NCBI GenBank assembly: GCA_005888925.1
Contig: VBCP01000193.1
Span: 1 to 11,377 of the forward strand
Length of the DNA: 11,377 nt
Origin: Betaproteobacteria bacterium
GTDB taxonomy: Bacteria; Pseudomonadota; Gammaproteobacteria; Burkholderiales; SG8-39
Direction: 5' to 3'
Shown here piece after piece: positions 1 through 5,954 of the stretch. Each line of letters begins with the position of its first letter. The stretch's first letter is position 1. The notes beneath the pieces were generated by a model that had not been told where the DNA came from, did not search any database, and worked only from the letters and a program-made list of their open reading frames with translations. The position numbers were made by a program, and so were the translations under genes.

Positions 1-8
1 TCGGCCAT
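1..8 (-). CDS. Start of a gene running off the left edge (only the first codons visible)
   Basis: Only ATG GCC GA can be read, so the product cannot be identified. The call rests on an unusually good Shine-Dalgarno, AGGAGGAG (minus strand, 22 to 15), six bases before the ATG at 8. It lies 71 bases downstream of the response regulator stop on the same strand, so it may be the last gene of the transporter-kinase-regulator unit or may have its own promoter. I see no convincing -35/-10 pair in the gap. Confidence 0.55.
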
Positions 9-14
9 GGATAT

Positions 15-35
15 CTCCTCCTAGAGCTTCCTAGG
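15..35 (-). promoter_or_regulatory. Strong ribosome binding site with a small overlapping hairpin
   Basis: On the minus strand AGGAGGAG (22 to 15) is a near-perfect anti-16S match. Just upstream, CCTAG (35-31) can pair with CTAGG (24-20) around a six-base loop, and this stem takes in the first three bases of the Shine-Dalgarno. The pairing is seen directly. Any effect on translation is inference, and a five-base-pair stem is weak. Confidence 0.45.
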
Positions 36-79
36 TAGCAAGACCATCGGTGGAATGCAAGTGTTTCGGAATGAAACTG

Positions 80-562
80 CTAACGCGGGCGCTTGAGACC
101 CCACTGACGCCGCCGCATCCACAGCGCCTTGCGGCCGATGCCGAGCATGCGCGCGAGCTCGATCTCGCTGTGCGAGTCCTGGAAGCGCTGCACCACCTCC
201 CGCATGTACGCCTCCACGGCGAGCGGCGGCGCGCGCTTGATGCGCACCGCGCGGCGGACGGCGCGCAGCAGATCCTCGTTCTCGAACGGCTTGATGAGGT
301 AGTCGATCGCGCCGGCGCGCAGCGCGCCGATGGCGCTGTCGAGCGAGGAGTAGCTCGTGATCAGGATGAGCGGCAGCTCGGGTTGCTGGCTGTGCAGGTG
401 CTGGATGACGTCGAGCCCGGTGCCGTCGGGCAGCTTGAGATCGGTGATCACCACGTCGGGCGCTTCGGCCGCCACGCGATCGAGGCCGTCCTTGACGGTG
501 GCCGCGTGAAGCGCGTCGTAGCCTTCGCGCGACTTGCGCGCCGACCTGGCTAGCCGCGCCAT
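80..562 (-). CDS. Response regulator, ActR/RegA-like, with truncated receiver domain and Fis-type HTH
   Basis: A 160-aa DNA-binding response regulator. The receiver domain keeps the phosphoacceptor Asp41 (VVITDLKLPDG), Thr69 (LILITS), Tyr88 and Lys91 (YLIKPF). A Fis-like helix-turn-helix follows at about 131-151 (ELARMLGIGRKALW), as in RegA/ActR/PrrA and the C-terminus of NtrC-type regulators; there is no AAA+ domain. The oddity is the N-terminus: after MARL the protein goes straight to ARSARKSREGYDAL, which matches receiver helix 1 and strand 2. The usual strand 1 with its Asp-Asp/Glu Mg-binding pair, roughly 12-16 residues, is absent. The upstream in-frame sequence (ending RDHASP before the Met) does not supply it, and no other frame shows it. 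The start lies inside the kinase stop region (14-base overlap with kinase codons), so expression is probably coupled. Phosphorylation is likely impaired unless this is an in-frame deletion or assembly error. Confidence 0.85.
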   Translation of the reverse strand: MARLARSARKSREGYDALHAATVKDGLDRVAAEAPDVVITDLKLPDGTGLDVIQHLHSQQPELPLILITSYSSLDSAIGALRAGAIDYLIKPFENEDLLRAVRRAVRIKRAPPLAVEAYMREVVQRFQDSHSEIELARMLGIGRKALWMRRRQWGLKRPR

Positions 563-1278
563 AGGGGAAGCGTGGTCTCGAACAGCGCCCCGCCCTCCTC
601 GCGGTTGGACGCGCGGATCGCGCCGCCGAGCTCGTGCGCGATCTCGTAGCTGATGGCGAGGCCGAGTCCCGTGCCCTCTCCCGGCGCCTTGGTGGTGAAG
701 AACGGGTCGAACACGCGGCCGAGGTGCTCGGCGGGAATGCCGGGACCGGTATCGCGGATGGAGAGCACCACGCTCTCACCGGCGGCGCGAGCTGCAACTT
801 CGATGCGTCCCCTGCCCCGCATCGCCTGCGCCGCGTTGAGCAGGATGTTGAAGATGACCTGCTCGAGCTGCCCGGCGCGCGCCAGCACCGCGGCGCCTGG
901 CGCGCCGCGGTAATCAACGGCGACCTCCGGACCCTGTTCGCTGTATCGCAGCAGGGCGAGCGCGGCCTCCATCGCCGCGTCGACCGCGACCGGCGCCGGG
1001 GCGTCGGCTCCGACGCGCGAAAAGTCGCCGAGCTTGCGCGTGATGGCCAGCAAGCGGGCGATGTTCGAAGCGATGGAAGCGAGGCCCTTGTCCAGCGTTT
1101 CGGGGCTGACGCCGCGCTTCGATTGCAGGATCTGCAGCATCGAGTGGACCGCGGCCAGCGGGTTCGAGATTTCGTGGCACACGCTTGCCAGCATGAAGCC
1201 GAGCGCGGCGAGCCGCTGCGTTTGGGCATCCGTCGCCTTGACCTCGGGTGGAACAGCGGTCTTGGGCAGCGGTTTCAT
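550..1278 (-). CDS. Short soluble sensor histidine kinase (HisKA + HATPase_c, no sensor domain)
   Basis: A 242-aa kinase that autophosphorylates and should pass phosphate to the adjacent regulator. The H-box is CHEISNPLAAV with His35, and the rest of the dimerisation helices run to about 90. The ATP-binding domain follows: N-box FNILLNAAQAM (Asn148), G1 DTGPGIP (176-182), F-box FDPFFTTK (190-197) and G2 GEGTGLGL (200-207). Only about 20 residues precede the HisKA region, so there is no transmembrane, PAS or HAMP segment; it must be cytosolic and take its signal from a partner. I chose the ATG at 1278 because it overlaps the transporter stop as ATGA and gives a normal short lead-in. The same frame stays open further upstream only because GC-rich DNA lacks stops; that part reads as a shadow of the transporter. 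The arrangement suggests the MFS protein could be its sensor (inference). Confidence 0.92.
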   Translation of the reverse strand: MKPLPKTAVPPEVKATDAQTQRLAALGFMLASVCHEISNPLAAVHSMLQILQSKRGVSPETLDKGLASIASNIARLLAITRKLGDFSRVGADAPAPVAVDAAMEAALALLRYSEQGPEVAVDYRGAPGAAVLARAGQLEQVIFNILLNAAQAMRGRGRIEVAARAAGESVVLSIRDTGPGIPAEHLGRVFDPFFTTKAPGEGTGLGLAISYEIAHELGGAIRASNREEGGALFETTLPLWRG

Positions 1279-2486
1279 GCCGCCGCCTGCACGACCGGCC
1301 GCGGCAGCGTACGCTCGTCGATCGGCACGCACAGCGCCGCCGCTACGACCGACAGCGCGATCGAGGCGAGCCATACGAGCTGATACGAGCCGGTGGCATC
1401 GAAGATCGCGCCGCCCGCCCAGGCGCCGATGAAGGCGCCGAGCTGGTGGCCGAGGAACGCCAGCGAAAAGAGCGTCGACAGGAACTTGACGCCGAAGATC
1501 TGGCCGACGAGCGAGTTGGTGAGGGGCACGGTGGCGAGCCAGGTGAGGCCGAGCACCGCGGCGAAGAGATAGGTGCCGGTCGCGGAGAGCGGCGTGGCGA
1601 GATACACGGCGATGGCGAGCGCGCGTGCCACGTAGAGCCAGAAGAGGATCCACTTCTTGCTGTAGCGCCCGCCCAGCGCGCCGGCGGCGGTCGAGCCGAT
1701 GATGTTGAAGAAGCCGATGGTGGCGAGCGCCGTCATCCCCTGGGTCGAGGTCAGGCCGCGGTCCACCGCATAGGCCGGCAGGTGCGTCATGACGAAGATC
1801 GTCTGGAAGCCGCAGACGAAGAAGCTCGCGGTCAGCAGCCAGAAGCCGCGGTGCGCCATCGCCTCGGCGAGCGCCTCGCCGATCGACTGCTCGCTTTCCT
1901 GCGCAGCCGCATTGCGCCCGGCGAGCGCCGCGCCGAGCGGGATGATGAGGAAGGCGAGCGCGCCGAGCGTGATCAGCGCGTTCACCCAGCCGAAGCCCGA
2001 GATCAGCGCCTGGCCGCCGGGCAGCATCACGAACTGGCCGATCGAGCCGCAGGCGCCGGTGATGCCGACGGCGAAGCTGCGCTGCCCGGGCGGGAAGGCG
2101 CGCGCCACCACGGAGAGCACCACGCCGAAGCCGGTGCAGGCGAGTCCCAGCCCGATGAGCAGGCCCGCGGTCGCGTCGAGCTCGAGCGGCGTCGTCGAAT
2201 GCGCCATCGCCAGGAGGCCGAGGCCGTAGGCGAGCCCGCCGACGGTCAACACGCGCCCCGCGCCGTAGCGGTCGGCGATCGCCCCCGCCACCGGCATGCC
2301 CAGACCCCACACCAGGTTCTGCAGCGCGATGGCGAACGAGAACACCTCGCGGCCGCAGCCCAGATCGATGGTCATCGGCCGCAGGAACAGGCCGAAGCTC
2401 TGCCGCGTCCCGAGCGCGAGCATCAGGATCAGCCCGCCGCAGAAGAGCACCACCGCCGGCGTGCGCCAGTTTGTACCCCGGGACAT
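1275..2486 (-). CDS. MFS transporter, 12 TM, organic-anion (OFA/monocarboxylate)-like
   Basis: A 403-aa inner-membrane major facilitator. Twelve hydrophobic segments can be counted, six on each side of a charged central loop near 195-220 (GRNAAAQESEQSIGEALAEA). The loop between TM2 and TM3 carries the MFS-type GAIADRYGAGRV motif, with a matching GALGGRYSKKW in the second half. The N-terminal GTRQSFGLFLRPM stretch resembles oxalate/formate- and monocarboxylate-type MFS proteins, so an organic acid substrate is likely but not shown. A modest Shine-Dalgarno (AGGA, minus strand 2497-2494) lies seven bases before the ATG. It is first in the unit with the kinase and response regulator. It diverges from the protease gene with only 40 bases between starts, so its promoter must reach into that gene or be very compact. 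Confidence 0.9.
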   Translation of the reverse strand: MSRGTNWRTPAVVLFCGGLILMLALGTRQSFGLFLRPMTIDLGCGREVFSFAIALQNLVWGLGMPVAGAIADRYGAGRVLTVGGLAYGLGLLAMAHSTTPLELDATAGLLIGLGLACTGFGVVLSVVARAFPPGQRSFAVGITGACGSIGQFVMLPGGQALISGFGWVNALITLGALAFLIIPLGAALAGRNAAAQESEQSIGEALAEAMAHRGFWLLTASFFVCGFQTIFVMTHLPAYAVDRGLTSTQGMTALATIGFFNIIGSTAAGALGGRYSKKWILFWLYVARALAIAVYLATPLSATGTYLFAAVLGLTWLATVPLTNSLVGQIFGVKFLSTLFSLAFLGHQLGAFIGAWAGGAIFDATGSYQLVWLASIALSVVAAALCVPIDERTLPRPVVQAAA

Positions 2487-2526
2487 AGAGGTATCCTAAC
2501 GCCACTGCCAAAGGAAAATTGAGCCA

Positions 2527-3516
2527 ATGAAGAACTGGATGCTTCTCGCCGCATCGGTCGTGCTTGCCGGCTCGGCCGCGGCCGCGCCGCAGGACTGCAA
2601 GCTCATGCGCATCGAAGAATGGCCGGTGCGACTGGAACGCAACCTGCCGATCATCGACGGCGAGATCAATGGGCAGAAGGTCGGCATCCTGCTCGACACC
2701 GGCGCCGAGCGCAGCGTGGTGACGCGCTCAGCCGCGACCCGCCTGATGCTCTCGCGATACGACCTGGCGAGCTCGCGCCTGTACGCCGTGGCCACCGACA
2801 AGCCGGTCGAGGCGGTGCAGATCGACGAGTTCCGCATCGGGCCGGCGGTGCGCAAGAACTGGAACGTGCTGCTCGCCGCCGAGCACGATTTCGGAGCCGA
2901 GGTCTCGCTGATCCTGGGCGAGGACTTCTTCTCGGCGGTCGATGTGGAGTTCGACTTTCCGAATCGCGCGGTGCGCTTGTACCAGGCCAAGGATTGCGAC
3001 GGCGTTTCGCTCGCCTACTGGGCGAAGGACGGCGCCGGCGAAGCGGCGCTCGAACCCGGCGCGAAGACCACGTTCACCGTCGCCGTCAACGGGCGGCCGA
3101 TGCTCGCGCTGCTCGATACCGGCGCCAGCGTTTCGGCGCTGACGACGTCGCACGCCGCGCGCTATGGCGTCACGACCAAGAGTCCCGGCGTGACGACCGC
3201 GGGCTGCAGCATCGGCATCGGCAGGAAGCCGGTGGATTACTGGAGCGGCCCGTTCGAGAGCTTCGCCATCGGCAACGAGGTGATCCGCAATCCGACGCTG
3301 CGCTTCGCGGACATCTTCAAGGACATGGTGTTCGCCGACGCCGGCGGCCGCATGCCCAGCTACTTCGCCGACTTGCCGCAGATGGTGCTCGGCGTCGATT
3401 TCCTGCGCGCGCATCGCGTATATGTCGCACGCAGCCAGCGCAAGCTCTATTTCACCTATACCGGCGGCACGGTGTTCCCGGTCGGCGCGGCGAAGGGCTG
3501 TCAAGACCTGCGCTAG
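2527..3516 (+). CDS. Periplasmic retropepsin-like aspartic protease with two catalytic halves
   Basis: A 329-aa clan AA protein. Residues 1-20 form a signal peptide (MKNWMLLAASVVLAGSAAAA, cleavage before APQ), placing it in the periplasm or outside. Two retropepsin units follow in tandem. The first has the catalytic motif LLDTGAERS (Asp57) and the hydrophobic-Gly motif ILGEDFF near 129-135. The second has LLDTGASVS (Asp197) and VLGVDFL near 288-294. In retroviral-type proteases one DTGA comes from each of two subunits; here both are in one chain, so an intramolecular active site is plausible. AAGGA at 2511-2515 lies eleven bases before the ATG. Its substrate is unknown. It is followed 42 bases later by a small lipoprotein on the same strand. 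Confidence 0.88.
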   Translation: MKNWMLLAASVVLAGSAAAAPQDCKLMRIEEWPVRLERNLPIIDGEINGQKVGILLDTGAERSVVTRSAATRLMLSRYDLASSRLYAVATDKPVEAVQIDEFRIGPAVRKNWNVLLAAEHDFGAEVSLILGEDFFSAVDVEFDFPNRAVRLYQAKDCDGVSLAYWAKDGAGEAALEPGAKTTFTVAVNGRPMLALLDTGASVSALTTSHAARYGVTTKSPGVTTAGCSIGIGRKPVDYWSGPFESFAIGNEVIRNPTLRFADIFKDMVFADAGGRMPSYFADLPQMVLGVDFLRAHRVYVARSQRKLYFTYTGGTVFPVGAAKGCQDLR

Positions 3517-3558
3517 TTCATCTAAACTCCCGGCTTCAACAATCAGGGAGCTTTAAAA

Positions 3559-3822
3559 ATGCACATCCGGCTCGCATTGCTCGCTGTCCTCTGCGTCGCT
3601 GCCTACGGCTGCGCCACCCCGGCAGACGAGCCCAAGGCCGGCGCGCCCGCCGCGGCGGCACCGGCTTCGGATCAGCAACCGCGCCAGTCGGGCAGCTACC
3701 GCACCGGCAGCCGCCTGCCCTCCTACGAAGAACGCGGCGGCGCCGCGTCGGTCGGCGACGTCTCCAAGGACGACTACGCCGACGAAATGCGCCGCGGCGT
3801 CAACCCGATGATCGGCAGATAG
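3559..3822 (+). CDS. Small lipoprotein of unknown function
   Basis: An 87-aa protein with a type II signal peptide: Arg4, a hydrophobic core and the lipobox AAYGC with lipidated Cys18. The +2 residue is Ala, which by the Lol rule suggests outer-membrane sorting. After the lipobox comes an Ala/Pro-rich linker (about 20-40), then a polar C-terminus with TGSRLPSYEE and an acidic SKDDYADEMRRG segment. Short lipoproteins with a TGSxLP-like stretch are common in proteobacteria, but I do not recognise a named family. AGGGAG at 3545-3550 lies eight bases before the ATG. That Shine-Dalgarno can pair with CTCCC at 3527-3531 (14-base loop), a weak hairpin that might influence translation. It probably shares a transcript with the upstream protease. 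Confidence 0.82.
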   Translation: MHIRLALLAVLCVAAYGCATPADEPKAGAPAAAAPASDQQPRQSGSYRTGSRLPSYEERGGAASVGDVSKDDYADEMRRGVNPMIGR

Positions 3823-3840
3823 GTCTAGCCTCCGCTAGCC
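3822..3840. terminator. Hairpin between convergent genes, possible bidirectional terminator
   Basis: GG-T-CTAGC (3822-3829) pairs with GCTAGCC (3834-3840) around the four-base loop CTCC, giving seven pairs with one bulged T. It sits exactly where the lipoprotein and VOC genes converge and includes the VOC stop codon. There is only a T-rich flank (ATCTTCTTC) on the plus side and no clear U-tract on the minus side, so termination is plausible rather than proven. Confidence 0.4.
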
Positions 3841-4343
3841 ATCTTCTTCATTGCCTCGTCGCTGCGCCGGCGCAGCTCGGCCGGCGAGAGGTCTTCCTTG
3901 TGCGTGGCGATGTGCCAGAGGTGGCCGAAGGGATCCTCGACCGCGCCGCTGCGATCGCCGTAGAACTCGTCCTTGATCGGCCGCTTGAGCATCGCCCCAG
4001 CCGCCGTCGCCTGCGCCACGGTCGCATCGACGTTCTTGACGTAGACGTGGAGCATCACGGTCGTGCCGCCGCGCGACTGCGGCCCGAGGAAGCCCATGCC
4101 CGGGAACTCGTCGGCCATCATGACGTGTGAATCTCCGATCTTGATCTCGGCATGCCCGAGCTTGCCGTCGGGCCCCGCCATGCGCATCAACTCCTTCGCG
4201 CCGAACGCCTTCTTGTAGAACTCGAGCGCCTGCACCGCACCGCGGATGCAGAGGTACGGCGTGACGCTGTGGTAGCCCGCGGGAATCGGCGCCACCTTCG
4301 CCTGGACCTTCTTCTTCGGGCGAGCCTTGGCTTTCTTCGCCAT
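3825..4343 (-). CDS. VOC-superfamily protein, PhnB/glyoxalase-like
   Basis: A 172-aa vicinal oxygen chelate protein. Residues 1-17 are a Lys/Ala-rich extension (MAKKAKARPKKK). The fold then shows the two VOC halves: SVTPYLCIRGAVQALEFYKKAFGA (26-49) with GHAEIKIGDSHVMMADE (63-79), and VMLHVYVKNVDATVAQA (96-112) with EDPFGHLWHIATH (136-148). The YLCIRGA..A.EFYKKAFGA pattern is typical of the PhnB/YdeM-type branch, whose substrates are mostly unknown; methylglyoxal, bleomycin or fosfomycin activity should not be assumed. His64, His99 and Glu136 could be metal ligands (inference). The ATG at 4343 is supported by AAGGAG (minus 4356-4351) seven bases upstream. It follows the thioesterase stop by 14 bases and is the last gene of the minus-strand operon. 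Confidence 0.88.
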   Translation of the reverse strand: MAKKAKARPKKKVQAKVAPIPAGYHSVTPYLCIRGAVQALEFYKKAFGAKELMRMAGPDGKLGHAEIKIGDSHVMMADEFPGMGFLGPQSRGGTTVMLHVYVKNVDATVAQATAAGAMLKRPIKDEFYGDRSGAVEDPFGHLWHIATHKEDLSPAELRRRSDEAMKKMASGG

Positions 4344-4350
4344 CGCAAGT

Positions 4351-4356
4351 CTCCTT
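4351..4356 (-). promoter_or_regulatory. Ribosome binding site that fixes the VOC gene start
   Basis: AAGGAG on the minus strand, seven bases before ATG 4343. The reading frame could be extended to 4439, but that would add a stretch overlapping the thioesterase gene without a comparable site. Confidence 0.75.
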
Positions 4357-4357
4357 T

Positions 4358-4777
4358 CTAAGAAACGCAGATCTTCTGCAGCTTGGCTTTGATGTCCTGC
4401 GGCAGCGCCACGCCCCTGCGCGCCGCCGTGTCGAAGCACACTTCGACCGTCTTCTGCGTCGCGCAGTGCGTCATCGAGTCGGCCTCGTAGAGGCGCATCT
4501 CGTGGCTGAAGCTCTTGGTGCCGACGCGCATCAGCGCGCCCTGGATCAGCACCAGCTGGCCGGCGCGGATCTCGTGGTGGAATTCCATGGTGAGCGTCGC
4601 GACCACCGTGCCGAGTCCGCGCGCGCGGATCTCCTCAAGAGACAGGCCGGCCATCTTCGGAAAGTGCCAGCCGGCGTCGTCGAAGCAGGCCGCGTAATGG
4701 CGCACGTTCATGTGGCCGTAGATATCGCACTGCGCCGGCATGACGATCGCCCGGTAAAGGTCGAACCACTTCTCCAT
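4358..4777 (-). CDS. Hotdog-fold acyl-CoA thioesterase (4-hydroxybenzoyl-CoA thioesterase/YbgC type)
   Basis: A 139-aa single hotdog domain that should hydrolyse an acyl- or aroyl-CoA thioester in the cytosol. The signature is AQCDIYGHMNVRHYAACFDDA: Asp18 aligns with the catalytic Asp17 of the Pseudomonas 4-hydroxybenzoyl-CoA thioesterase, and GHMN with the substrate loop. The central helix (DDAGWHFPKMAG) and the strands ATLTMEFHHEIRAGQLVLIQ and SFSHEMRLYEA fit the family, as does the length. I prefer the ATG at 4777, which overlaps the upstream stop as TGATG and implies translational coupling; a TTG one codon earlier (4780) is possible. The partner genes (TPR lipoprotein and VOC protein) do not identify the substrate. 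Confidence 0.88.
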   Translation of the reverse strand: MEKWFDLYRAIVMPAQCDIYGHMNVRHYAACFDDAGWHFPKMAGLSLEEIRARGLGTVVATLTMEFHHEIRAGQLVLIQGALMRVGTKSFSHEMRLYEADSMTHCATQKTVEVCFDTAARRGVALPQDIKAKLQKICVS

Positions 4778-5916
4778 CAATGGCGCTGGGACGAGAGGCG
4801 ATCGAGCTTCGCGGCGTACAGGTCATGGTCGCGCCGCGTGGTGCTGTGCTCCAGCGCGAGCGCGAGCTCGCTTCGCGCCGCCTCGATGTTGCCGAGCCTG
4901 AGCTCGGCAAGGCCGAGCCAGAAATGAAACTCGTGGTATTCCGGCGCGCGGCGCACCTCCTTGGCGAAGGACGCGCGCGCCGCCTTGAAGTCCCCCGCCT
5001 CCATCGCGGCGATTCCCAGGTGGAAAAAATGGAACGGCGCATGGCGCTCGATGCGCGCGAGCTCGCGGTCGGCCGCCGCCGCCTCTGCGCCGCGCCCAAG
5101 CTTGTCCAGCGTCAGCGCGAGGTTGGCCCAGGCGCGGGTATTTTCGGGCTCGTTCTCGAGCACCCGCCTGAAAGCAAGCTCGGCCGCCATGGGCTGCCCG
5201 CGGCGCAGGTAGACGACGCCGAGCGTGTTGTAGGCGCCCCAGAACGCGGGGCTCTGGCGCATCGCCTCGCGCGCGAGCCAGTAGGCGTCGTCGAGGCGCC
5301 CGCGCACCAGCGCCTCGGCGGCGCGGTTGTTCATGAACATCGCCACGATCGTCGGTTCGTCGATCGGCGTGCTGCGCAGGCCGCGCAGCTCGTGGCCGGG
5401 CAGAAAGTCGATTGTCATTAGCTCGGCCGCGTCGTACAGCGTGCGCGGGTCGAAGTCGCGCTTGCCGAGCGTCACGTTGATATGGCCGTTCAGGAAATAG
5501 ATGTTGCCGCTGCGGCTCCACAGATCGCCGAACATGGCGCTGTTGTACTGCACCTCAAGGCCGAGCGCCTTGGCGAACGCAGCCGTCATGATGACGAGCG
5601 AAAGGCAGTTGCCGGCTTTCGCCTCGAATGCCTCGGCGGCGTTGCGGGTGCTCACGCTGTCGTACTCGAGCTTGAGCTGCCCCTGGCTCACGGCGTCGAT
5701 CAGCGCCTGGCGCGTGCCCTTGTAGTGCACAGCGAGCTCGTCCTTCAGGTAGCGCTTCATCGGCTCGCTGAGCGCGAATATTTCGCGGGCGTCGATGCGC
5801 TGCGCGGGCGCGGCAAAGAGCTCGTCGTGGAAGAGGCCGTCCGGCGACTGCACGACCGGGGCCTGGGCGCAGCCCATGGCCAGGAGGCAGAGCGACACGA
5901 TCGCGCCGTTACGCAT
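4777..5916 (-). CDS. Lipoprotein with transglutaminase-like domain and C-terminal TPRs
   Basis: A 379-aa lipoprotein. The lipobox LAMGC gives Cys16, with Ala at +2, suggesting the outer membrane. Residues about 50-175 form a transglutaminase-like (papain-fold) domain: AKAGNCLSLVIMTAAFAKALG carries a Cys104 nucleophile, NGHINV a His145 and TIDF an Asp170 that could complete a triad. From about 193 to 360 there are some five tetratricopeptide units, for example WGAYNTLGVVYLRRGQPMAAELAF and FHFWLGLAELRLGNIEAARSEL, presumably for protein binding. The substrate and whether it is protease, amidase or cross-linker are unknown. An open frame reaches 5985, but the ATG at 5916 is chosen because it gives a proper lipoprotein signal and avoids overlap with the divergent aldolase. 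It leads the operon with the thioesterase (TGATG) and VOC genes. Confidence 0.85.
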   Translation of the reverse strand: MRNGAIVSLCLLAMGCAQAPVVQSPDGLFHDELFAAPAQRIDAREIFALSEPMKRYLKDELAVHYKGTRQALIDAVSQGQLKLEYDSVSTRNAAEAFEAKAGNCLSLVIMTAAFAKALGLEVQYNSAMFGDLWSRSGNIYFLNGHINVTLGKRDFDPRTLYDAAELMTIDFLPGHELRGLRSTPIDEPTIVAMFMNNRAAEALVRGRLDDAYWLAREAMRQSPAFWGAYNTLGVVYLRRGQPMAAELAFRRVLENEPENTRAWANLALTLDKLGRGAEAAAADRELARIERHAPFHFFHLGIAAMEAGDFKAARASFAKEVRRAPEYHEFHFWLGLAELRLGNIEAARSELALALEHSTTRRDHDLYAAKLDRLSSQRH

Positions 5917-5925
5917 GGCTGCGAA

Positions 5926-5954
5926 ATTGTATGCTTGGACCATGTTTCGCCCAA
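5926..5954 (-). promoter_or_regulatory. Candidate sigma-70 promoter for the TPR lipoprotein operon
   Basis: On the minus strand TTGGGC (5954-5949) and TACAAT (5931-5926) are separated by 17 bases. The -10 matches the consensus at five of six bases, the -35 at three. Transcription would begin about 5919, only a few bases before the ATG at 5916, giving an almost leaderless mRNA. That fits the lack of a Shine-Dalgarno there, but makes the call uncertain. The -35 lies within the first codons of the divergent aldolase. Confidence 0.33.

Noticed and set aside
9..40. Cloning-vector origin of the left edge, because restriction-site-like sequences (CCTAGG, GATATC, CCATGG) cluster near a strong ribosome site
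   Set aside because: The spacing and bases differ from common expression vectors, and short palindromes of this kind occur by chance; no other vector sequence is seen.
61..79. Terminator after the response regulator (GTTTC/GAAAC hairpin at 63-77)
   Set aside because: Only five base pairs, AT-rich, and no U-tract on the minus strand.
21..1229. A 402-codon minus-strand frame across the regulator and kinase
   Set aside because: Arg/Ser-rich shadow of two genes with strong motifs in other frames; no recognisable domain.
2471..2497. Sigma-70 promoter TTGTAC...TATCCT for the protease gene
   Set aside because: Spacing is 15 bases and both boxes match poorly; not distinguishable from chance.
550..2511. 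A 653-codon minus-strand frame joining the kinase to upstream sequence as one long protein
   Set aside because: Before 1278 it reads Arg/Ala-rich sequence in a shadow frame of the clear 12-TM transporter. The kinase proper starts at ATG 1278 with an ATGA overlap.
1248..2522. A 424-codon plus-strand frame opposite the transporter
   Set aside because: Glu/Arg/His-rich antisense shadow typical of high-GC DNA; the opposite strand has a convincing membrane protein.
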